DNA from: Alkanophaga liquidiphilum
Lineage (GTDB): Archaea > Halobacteriota > Syntropharchaeia > Alkanophagales > B39-G2
DNA length: 11,120 bases
Reading direction: 5' to 3'
Assembly (NCBI GenBank): GCA_029259535.1
Contig: JAPHEF010000052.1
Span: 1-11,120, forward strand
Shown: piece by piece, positions 6,261-11,120 of the stretch
Layout of the letters: each line of letters begins with the position of its first letter
Position numbering within the stretch: the first letter of the stretch is position 1
Notes under the pieces: generated by a model
The model's input: only the letters and a program-made list of their open reading frames with translations
What the model was told of the DNA's origin: nothing
Databases searched by the model: none
Position numbers and translations under genes: made by a program

Positions 6261-6632
6261 ATGATAGTGGGCACGCACATAATTGCTGAATTTTACGAGT
6301 GTCCAGAAGAGCTGCTGAAGCATGCGGAGGCCATAAAGGCGATAATGGACCGGGCTATTGAAAAAAGTGGGCTCAAGAAGGTGGGAGAAGCTTATTATCA
6401 GTTCAAACCGCATGGTGCGAGCGGCGTTATCTTACTGTCATCTTCTCATATATCTATACATACATGGCCAGAGCTTAGATATGCCTCTCTTGATATATAC
6501 TCCTGCGAAAGTGCGGATAAAGCTAAAAGGGCGTTTGATGTGTGCATTGAGGAATTAAAGCCCCAAAAGATAATATATAAGGAAATGAAGCGTGGTTTAT
6601 TGGAGTTTGCGGCGGACGTCGAAGAAGATTAA
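6261..6632 (+). CDS. speD: SpeD-family pyruvoyl decarboxylase proenzyme (S-adenosylmethionine decarboxylase-like)
   Basis: The canonical enzyme decarboxylates S-adenosylmethionine to provide aminopropyl groups for spermidine. The proenzyme cuts itself at a Glu-Ser bond and the Ser becomes the pyruvoyl cofactor. This 123-residue protein has the length and layout of short archaeal and thermophile SpeD: MIVGTHIIAEFYEC at the start, SSHISIHTWPE (61-71), SLDIYSC (76-82). The pyruvoyl serine should be Ser62, the processing histidine His67 and the catalytic cysteine Cys82. Two residues differ from the usual pattern: the position before Ser62 is Ser61 instead of Glu, and the residue after Cys82 is Glu instead of Gly. 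Some SpeD relatives have changed substrate to arginine or ornithine, so the substrate is open. Start chosen from GAGGTGAG and the family N-terminus. The stop overlaps that of the convergent purQ. Confidence 0.88.
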   Translation: MIVGTHIIAEFYECPEELLKHAEAIKAIMDRAIEKSGLKKVGEAYYQFKPHGASGVILLSSSHISIHTWPELRYASLDIYSCESADKAKRAFDVCIEELKPQKIIYKEMKRGLLEFAADVEED

Positions 6633-7441
6633 CAGGGGCGCAAAGCGGAATGTCGTATGTGCTTTAAGACTGCCTCGAAAATAAGTTTGCCGTCTCCTTG
6701 GTCGGAGGCTTTTTCTCTTGTCCAGTCTGCGCTCGTGTATGCGTAGAATGCCCTTTCCGGGTGCGGCATCAGCCCCAAAACGTTGCCATCGGGGTTGCAG
6801 ATGCCGGCGATGTTATCGATGGAGCCGTTGGGGTTCCAGGGGTAGCCGGCGTAGTGTCCGTCAGCGTCGACATATCTGAAGACTATCTGGTCGTTCGCTT
6901 CCATGATTTTGAGGACTTCGGCACGACGTTCCTCGGCTATGAAGAATTTGCCCTCGGCGTGGGCGCACGGCATTTTCAAAATGCGCCCGCTTGGAATTTT
7001 CCTCGTGAAGATGCACTTGCCCTGATTTTCATGCTTCAGGAGCGCCGGGCGGCACTCGAAACGAGCGGAGTCGTTTATCGTGAGCGCCGCACGCTCGCCT
7101 GCGATGCCGGGGAGCAAGCCGAGCTCCACGAGCACTTGGAAGCCGTTACAGATTCCGAGGACGGGACGCCCCTCCTCGACGAAGGCCTTAAGCTCCTCAA
7201 GGTTGCCGAGTATTCTGGCTGCGAAGATGGCGCCCGCACGCACGTAGTCGCCGGCGGAGAAGCCGCCAGGGATGACGAGGCAGTCGTAATCGAGGAGGTT
7301 GCGGCGGTCTTTCTCACGGACGGCGCCGGTGAGTTGTTTGAGGTGCACGATTTCCGGGACGGCGCCGAGCCGCTTAAAGCAGAGCGCCGTCTCCCACTCG
7401 CAGTTCGTGCCTTCGATGCAGAGGATGCAAATTTTACCCAT
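6629..7441 (-). CDS. purQ: Phosphoribosylformylglycinamidine synthase subunit PurQ (glutaminase)
   Basis: PurQ releases ammonia from glutamine and passes it to PurL, which makes formylglycinamidine ribonucleotide (FGAM) in purine biosynthesis; a small PurS subunit bridges the two. The 270 residues form a class I glutamine amidotransferase: nucleophile Cys98 in VLGICNGFQ (94-102), and His227 and Glu229 in LMPHPERAF. Other PurQ landmarks are VIPGGFSAGDYVRAGAI (56-72), the oxyanion region, and MPCAHAEGKF (157-166). It is longer than the shortest archaeal PurQ proteins (roughly 220-230) because of extra sequence before the histidine region. Neither purL nor purS is in the window. Its last codon and stop overlap the speD stop by four bases (TTAA). 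A TATA box lies about 29 bases before the ATG, so the leader is very short. Confidence 0.96.
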   Translation of the reverse strand: MGKICILCIEGTNCEWETALCFKRLGAVPEIVHLKQLTGAVREKDRRNLLDYDCLVIPGGFSAGDYVRAGAIFAARILGNLEELKAFVEEGRPVLGICNGFQVLVELGLLPGIAGERAALTINDSARFECRPALLKHENQGKCIFTRKIPSGRILKMPCAHAEGKFFIAEERRAEVLKIMEANDQIVFRYVDADGHYAGYPWNPNGSIDNIAGICNPDGNVLGLMPHPERAFYAYTSADWTREKASDQGDGKLIFEAVLKHIRHSALRPC

Positions 7442-7465
7442 CCTTTTTTGTTCCTTTCTTCCCTT

Positions 7466-7473
7466 CTTATAAA
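7466..7473 (-). promoter_or_regulatory. Probable TATA box of purQ
   Basis: Reads TTTATAAG on the - strand, about 29 bases from the purQ ATG. It sits in the 96-base divergent region shared with the glycosyltransferase operon. Confidence 0.55.
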
Positions 7474-7507
7474 CTTGCAGCGTCCACTTACGACTTGCGT
7501 TAAGATG

Positions 7508-7516
7508 GTATTTATG
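7508..7516 (+). promoter_or_regulatory. Possible TATA box of the glycosyltransferase operon
   Basis: GTATTTATG is centred about 26 bases before the ATG at 7538, which fits a leaderless start there. It also overlaps two earlier in-frame ATGs (7505 and 7514), which is one reason not to use them. Confidence 0.4.
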
Positions 7517-7537
7517 GAGGACAAATTAAAGTTCAGG

Positions 7538-8464
7538 ATGCGAGTCTCAATAGTAATACCAACATATAACGAAGAAAATGTGATCATACAGAAATTAGAA
7601 AATACACTTGCTTTGGATTACCCAAAGGAGGATTTAGAGATAATAATATCTGACTGTTCAACTGATAGGACTGTGGAGCGGATTAAGGAATATTTCAGAG
7701 GGGAGAGGGGCGTCAAACTGATTTTATATCACGAAGATGAGAGGAGAGGGCTGCCTTACGGGTTAAACAAGGGCTATGCTTTAGCGAGTGGGGAAATAGT
7801 GGTGAAGACGGACTGCGATGCGATGTTGCACAGGGAGGCATTGAAGCATGCAATAAAGTCATTTGAGGACGAGCGGGTGGGTTGCGTCACCGGAAGAGCC
7901 GTCCCTATAGGCTCGGCACACGAGAAGAGTTACCGGGCTATCAACACAAAGATACAATTATGGGAATCCAAAATAGACAGCACAATAATAGCACACGGAC
8001 CATTCACGGCGTTTAGGAAGAAGCTTTTCGTGCCGATAGATGAGGATTCTTTAGCGGATGATAGCGAGATATCTTTGAAGATTAGACGACAGGGCTATAA
8101 GAGCATCCTAAACCCTGACGTGTTATATTACGAACGTGTCTCCATGAAGGGTAGAGAAGACCAGAAAGTAAGGAGGGCTTCTGGGCTGATAAGACTTTTG
8201 TGGAGGAATAAAGACATTCTCTTCAATCCCAAGTATGGTAAGTTCGGTTTAATAGTGTTCCCATTCAATTTTTTTGTCATTATCTTGCTCCCTGTGCTTT
8301 TATCGCCTATTTTGTTAATGCTCATGGTATTGGGGATACGGGGAGGAGTGCTGTTAGAGACGCAGAAGTTTCTTTTGAAAGGTATATGCGAGTTGCTAAG
8401 AAAGAGGGCGACAGTGTATTGGGAGCCGGATAAGGAGATTAGAGACTGGCAAGTGAGCAAATGA
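7538..8464 (+). CDS. Family 2 glycosyltransferase with C-terminal membrane segment
   Basis: A GT-A-fold enzyme that probably moves a sugar from a nucleotide-sugar to a lipid-linked or surface glycan acceptor at the cytoplasmic face of the membrane. The 308 residues begin with the GT2 strand VSIVIPTYNEE (3-13). Then come IIISDCSTDRT (35-45), the metal-binding TDCDA (91-95, DxD-like), GPFTAFRKKLF (154-164) and the base-bearing segment LADDSEISLKIRRQGYK (172-188). A very hydrophobic stretch at about 236-267 is a membrane anchor or hairpin. The open frame extends far upstream, but that part is antisense to purQ. ATGs at 7505 and 7514 are possible starts, but 7538 opens directly on the conserved strand and is correctly spaced from a TATA-like box. 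The stop overlaps the next start (ATGA). Donor and acceptor cannot be told from sequence. Confidence 0.9.
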   Translation: MRVSIVIPTYNEENVIIQKLENTLALDYPKEDLEIIISDCSTDRTVERIKEYFRGERGVKLILYHEDERRGLPYGLNKGYALASGEIVVKTDCDAMLHREALKHAIKSFEDERVGCVTGRAVPIGSAHEKSYRAINTKIQLWESKIDSTIIAHGPFTAFRKKLFVPIDEDSLADDSEISLKIRRQGYKSILNPDVLYYERVSMKGREDQKVRRASGLIRLLWRNKDILFNPKYGKFGLIVFPFNFFVIILLPVLLSPILLMLMVLGIRGGVLLETQKFLLKGICELLRKRATVYWEPDKEIRDWQVSK

Positions 8465-9549
8465 AAATAGCTCAAGTCTGTCATCGGTATTATCCGAACA
8501 GAGGTGGTGTAGAAAACCACGTGAAGGAGATAAGCGAGCGGTTGGCGGCGAAGCATGATGTTGAAGTCATCTGCGCCGATGGCAGCAAGGAGGAAAAGAT
8601 AAACGGCGTGCGAGTGCGGCGATTTAAGGCAATAGCGCCGAACAACGCTTACTTCTTCGCCCCCCAGATATTTTCCTATCTCAAAAAGTCGGATTTTGAC
8701 GTCATTCATGCGCACAATTATCATGCATTTCCCGCTCTTCTCGCATCTTTAGCCAAGGGAAATAGGAAATTCGTGTTCACGCCGCATTATCATGGAGTTG
8801 GTAGCACTGCCCTCAGAGACCTTTTGAACAAACCCTACAAGTTAATTGGCTCCGGAATTTTCAGAAGAACAGACAAGATTATATGCGTTTCTAATTATGA
8901 AAAGGAAATAGTGAAGAGGGATTTCGGAATCAGCGAAGAGAATATTGTTGTTATTCCAAATGGGATAGACATGCAAGAAATAAAGAAAGCGAAGCCTTTT
9001 AAATTTGATGGTGCGCTCATTTTATACATTGGAAGACTTGAGAAATACAAGAATATTCACTTTGTGATAGAAGCGATGAGGTATTTGCCTAAAGATTTTT
9101 ATTTTTACATTGGAGGGGAAGGTAGGTATGAGAGGAATTTGAAGAATTTAATTTATAAGTTGGATTTGGAGGGGAGGGTGAGATTTTTAGGATATATTTC
9201 GGATGAAGAGAAATACGGGTGGATGAAGACTTGTTCACTTTTTGTAAATCTTTCGAGCGTGGAAGCATTCGGAATGACTGTATTGGAGGCTTTAGCGGCG
9301 GGGAAGCCTGTAATCGTGAACGACAAGGGGGGTTTAAAGGAGCTTGCGGAGAAGTTCGACGGAGTTCTTCCCGTTTGCGTCGAGAGGCTGTCGGCAGGTC
9401 GGCTTGCGTCCATTATCAAGGGAGCCGTGGGAAGGGCTGTGAGCGCTGATGTCAGCGAATACGACTGGGAGCGTGTGGTTGACAAAATTGAGGAGGTTTA
9501 TGAGACTTTACAGAATGTCGCTAAGAAAGCCCCTCAAGTGAGGGGATGA
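8461..9549 (+). CDS. Family 4 glycosyltransferase
   Basis: A GT-B, retaining glycosyltransferase of 362 residues. The N-terminal acceptor domain opens with MKIAQVCHRYYPNRGGVENHV, the typical GT4 glycine-rich loop (GGVE at 15-18), and has FDVIHAHN (79-86) and the hinge region CVSNYEKEIV...VIPNGID (142-170). The C-terminal donor domain has LYIGRLEKYKNI (188-199), and the EX7E motif with Glu268 and Glu276 in SVEAFGMTVLEALAAGKPV. It overlaps the GT2 gene by four bases (ATGA), so the two are translated together. Base composition changes inside the gene: about 32-40% GC around 9000-9180 but about 60% over 9360-9480. A GC-rich hairpin covers the last codons. The pair suggests assembly of a surface glycan or glycolipid; the sugar is unknown. 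Confidence 0.93.
   Translation: MKIAQVCHRYYPNRGGVENHVKEISERLAAKHDVEVICADGSKEEKINGVRVRRFKAIAPNNAYFFAPQIFSYLKKSDFDVIHAHNYHAFPALLASLAKGNRKFVFTPHYHGVGSTALRDLLNKPYKLIGSGIFRRTDKIICVSNYEKEIVKRDFGISEENIVVIPNGIDMQEIKKAKPFKFDGALILYIGRLEKYKNIHFVIEAMRYLPKDFYFYIGGEGRYERNLKNLIYKLDLEGRVRFLGYISDEEKYGWMKTCSLFVNLSSVEAFGMTVLEALAAGKPVIVNDKGGLKELAEKFDGVLPVCVERLSAGRLASIIKGAVGRAVSADVSEYDWERVVDKIEEVYETLQNVAKKAPQVRG
9530..9545 (+). terminator. 6-bp hairpin over the GT4 stop region
   Basis: CCCCTC (9530-9535), loop AAGT, then GAGGGG (9540-9545), ending two bases before the stop codon. There is no T-run after it, so a terminator role is weak. The shape, AAGC followed by a GC-rich hairpin, also resembles right ends of IS200/IS605-type elements. 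Confidence 0.3.
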
Positions 9550-9764
9550 ATTAGGGGGAGGCGGGATGTTTGAGGTAGCAATATTTTTATATGCGGCTGT
9601 GTATCGAAGGAGCCCCGGCTACATGCTTGGGCAGGGGCTGCGGTGCCCCAGCACGAATGTGAGCGCAGTTTCTCATGCACACTCCCCAACCTCTTAAGCT
9701 TCACGGTTGAAGCCCCTCGGGAGGAGGAAAAGAATTTCTTTGAATGGCTAATACTAATGAATGT
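9550..9764 (+). other. Gap before the toxin-antitoxin pair; possible decayed element or leader
   Basis: No protein is supported here. The stretch holds a TATA-like box (9584-9592), then GC-rich sequence with competing pairings: AGCCCC at 9611-9616, GGGGCT at 9634-9639 and AGCCCC again at 9710-9715, plus a hairpin GCTTCA-CGGT-TGAAGC at about 9699-9714. AAGCCCCTC occurs both here and at 9528. A + strand frame ending in FTVEAPREEE faintly resembles the tail of a TnpB protein, but no domain of TnpB is present. Confidence 0.35.
9584..9592 (+). promoter_or_regulatory. Candidate TATA box for the antitoxin-toxin-GT4 unit
   Basis: TTTTTATAT would start a message near 9614, leaving a leader of about 160 bases before the antitoxin. 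No better TATA box is seen closer to the antitoxin start. Confidence 0.4.
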
Positions 9765-9771
9765 AGGTGAG
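9765..9771 (+). promoter_or_regulatory. Ribosome-binding site fixing the antitoxin start
   Basis: AGGTGAG, four bases before the ATG at 9776, is nearly the same as the speD site. An in-frame GTG at 9767 falls inside this motif and is rejected as the start. Confidence 0.65.
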
Positions 9772-9775
9772 AAAA

Positions 9776-9997
9776 ATGGAGGTAGAAAAAAAGGAATATA
9801 TAAAAGGCGGCGTCGCTTCGGCTGTGTATAGAGATATGGTAAAACTGAGGGAGGAAATGGATGCCATCATTGAAACTTTAGAGATAATGGGTGACGAGGA
9901 GTTGATGGAGGGGATAAGGAGGTCGGAAGAAGATCTAAAAGCTGGGAGATACAAGGAGTTAAAGAATGTGGAGGAACTCGATGAAATTTGGGGATGA
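9776..9997 (+). CDS. Small antitoxin, RelB-like (type II)
   Basis: A 73-residue, highly charged and probably helical protein directly before a RelE/ParE-type toxin. The order and the ATGA overlap with the toxin gene are typical of type II toxin-antitoxin pairs. The middle (about 31-48, IIETLEIMGDEELMEGIR) and the acidic C-terminus with KNVEELDEIWG resemble short archaeal antitoxins that wrap around RelE-fold toxins. I do not see a clear DNA-binding fold, so autoregulation is not certain. The identification rests mainly on the partner. Confidence 0.75.
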   Translation: MEVEKKEYIKGGVASAVYRDMVKLREEMDAIIETLEIMGDEELMEGIRRSEEDLKAGRYKELKNVEELDEIWG

Positions 9998-10239
9998 AAG
10001 TAATTTACACCAAGGAATTTGAGAACGACTTGAAGAGAGTGCGGGACGGAAGAATGCAAATGAGAATAAAGAAAAGTATTCAAAAGATAATAGATAATCC
10101 TAGTATTGGAAAACCTTTAAGATACGAACTTTCAGGTCTGAGAAGTCTAAGGACTCCACCTTTCAGAATAATCTATGAACTTAAAGATGATTTGATAATT
10201 TTACACAAGTTTGAGCACAGGAAAAGAGTTTATGAATAA
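9994..10239 (+). CDS. RelE/ParE-superfamily toxin
   Basis: An 81-residue basic protein with the RelE/ParE layout: MKVIYTKEFENDLKRV (1-16), a helical pair with KKSIQKIIDNPSIGKPLRYELSG (26-48), then the strands SLRTPPFRIIYELKDD (51-66) and LIILHKFEHRKRVYE (67-81). The final HRKRVY is typical of RelE-type toxins that cut mRNA on the ribosome, with Arg58 and His75-Arg76 as candidate functional residues. A ParE-like role cannot be ruled out from sequence alone. The start overlaps the antitoxin stop (ATGA). The last eight bases overlap the start of the downstream glycosyltransferase, which is unusual. No frameshift or truncation is seen. Confidence 0.88.
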   Translation: MKVIYTKEFENDLKRVRDGRMQMRIKKSIQKIIDNPSIGKPLRYELSGLRSLRTPPFRIIYELKDDLIILHKFEHRKRVYE

Positions 10240-11120
10240 ACGAGTGAAAATTATACACTGGAATATCTCCAAGCGATCTCATCCCGTTTATGCATTACGA
10301 AAGTATGAGGATGCGTTGTTCAGCCATTTAAAGGAGCTGAGGCAAGATTGGGATATAGAGAGGATTTGGCGAAGTGATGGAAAGATTCTCGGGAGCACTG
10401 TCTTCTCATGGTTTTTCTATAAAAGCAACAACGCTGATATAGTGCATGCAACTTTTCAGACCGTTGCTCCTGCTGTTTATTTCAGACTTAAGAAACCAAA
10501 GAAATTTATCGTTACCGTGCATGATTTAGCGCCGCTGGTGTATCCTTCTGAAATAACTGATGTCTCAATGAGAATACAGTTCATATTCACTCCAAGGGCG
10601 CTGAAAAAAGCGGACAGGATAATTGCAATATCAGAATTTACGAAAGGGGAGGTAATGAGATTGCTGGGAATTGAGGAGGAAAGAATAAGCGTTGTTTACC
10701 AAGGCGTTGACCATAAGAGATACAAGCCGATGGATAAGATCGAATGCAAAAGGAAGTTTGGGTTGAATCCGGAAGATAAACATGTGTTGGTGGTATCGTC
10801 AAACGTGGAGCATAAAAGGTTAGATTTAGCGAGAAGGATACTTGACTACTTAAGATCAGCAAGAGAAGATGTGAAGATGATAAAGGCGGGGTATGGAGAA
10901 TTGTTGGAGGGCGACGGGGTAATAAGTGTCGGCTGGGTGCCTGAGGAACAAATGCCGCTGCTATTCAACGCTGCAGACGTTTTCCTGCACACGAGTGAGT
11001 ACGAGGGCTTTGGCTTGCCGGTGCTCGAGGCGATGGCGTGCGGCACGCCAGTCGTTGCGTTTAAAAAGGCGAGCATACCCGAAGTCTTAGGAAATTGCGG
11101 GTGCTTGGTCGAGTCAGGCG
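10232..11120 (+). CDS. Family 4-type glycosyltransferase, partial (runs off the window)
   Basis: An open frame of 296 codons with no stop before the window edge. It is a GT-B glycosyltransferase: NNADIVHATFQTVAP (66-80), KFIVTVHDLAPLVYP (91-105), the hinge segment RIIAISEFTKGEV (129-141) and VVYQGVDHKRYKP (154-166). The donor-domain EX7E motif has Glu258 and Glu266 in SEYEGFGLPVLEAMACGTPV. The missing part is probably only the last 60-90 residues. It is close to mannosyltransferase-like GT4 enzymes, but the sugar is unknown. The ATG at 10232 lies inside the toxin's last codons (8-base overlap), with a GGAAAAGAG tract upstream; a GTG at 10244 is the alternative start. GC rises from about 40% near 10450 to about 60% near 11000. 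Confidence 0.92.
   Translation, partial: MNKRVKIIHWNISKRSHPVYALRKYEDALFSHLKELRQDWDIERIWRSDGKILGSTVFSWFFYKSNNADIVHATFQTVAPAVYFRLKKPKKFIVTVHDLAPLVYPSEITDVSMRIQFIFTPRALKKADRIIAISEFTKGEVMRLLGIEEERISVVYQGVDHKRYKPMDKIECKRKFGLNPEDKHVLVVSSNVEHKRLDLARRILDYLRSAREDVKMIKAGYGELLEGDGVISVGWVPEEQMPLLFNAADVFLHTSEYEGFGLPVLEAMACGTPVVAFKKASIPEVLGNCGCLVESG

Noticed and set aside
6698..7537. Long N-terminal extension of the GT2 open frame on the + strand
   Set aside because: It is antisense to purQ, has no glycosyltransferase sequence, and the conserved GT2 strand begins at 7538.
9643..9831. 62-codon open frame before and across the antitoxin start
   Set aside because: No ribosome-binding site, out of frame with the antitoxin, and no domain; kept only as a weak hint of a tnpB tail.
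1..11120. tRNA genes, rRNA or a CRISPR array
   Set aside because: I saw no T-arm-like motif with matching cloverleaf and no regularly spaced direct repeats.

Overview
The window reads as a stretch of archaeal chromosome, most likely from a euryarchaeote close to methanogens or their relatives. The reasons are A/T-rich TATA-type boxes about 22-30 bases upstream of several starts, strong GGTGA-type ribosome-binding sites, an archaeal-type phosphoglycerate mutase (ApgM), a short archaeal/thermophile-type SpeD, and a stand-alone PurQ. I cannot name the species. Housekeeping genes are GC-rich with dense packing. The glycosyltransferase/toxin-antitoxin end of the window is AT-richer, mosaic and looks more accessory.

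Layout. 1-582: no convincing protein gene. It is a GC-rich segment with many complementary arms (candidate structured RNA, or the decayed end of an IS200/IS605-type element) and a TATA box framed by an inverted repeat at 471-489. 583-2261 (+): a small EVE-domain protein followed 11 bases later by apgM. 2295-3557 (-): hisD. 3664-6115 (-): a tightly overlapping pstC-pstA-pstB phosphate ABC transporter operon with no pstS or phoU beside it. 6116-6260: a divergent promoter region with an AT-rich palindrome between pstC and speD. 6261-6632 (+): speD, whose stop codon overlaps that of the convergent purQ at 6629-7441 (-).

From 7538 to the right edge the genes are on the + strand. A GT2 glycosyltransferase with a C-terminal membrane segment overlaps a GT4 glycosyltransferase by four bases. 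After a 226-base gap come a small antitoxin and a RelE/ParE-type toxin, overlapping by four bases. The toxin in turn overlaps by eight bases a second GT4-type glycosyltransferase that runs off the window. This end looks like part of a surface glycan or glycolipid locus with a toxin-antitoxin pair spliced into its transcription unit.

No single dramatic new system is evident. The points most worth a second look are: the multi-helix segment at 1-455; the near-identical 57-base block shared by pstA and pstC, suggesting gene conversion; the palindrome in the pstC/speD divergent promoter; the SpeD cleavage site, which has Ser where Glu usually precedes the pyruvoyl serine; and the toxin gene translationally interlocked with a glycosyltransferase.
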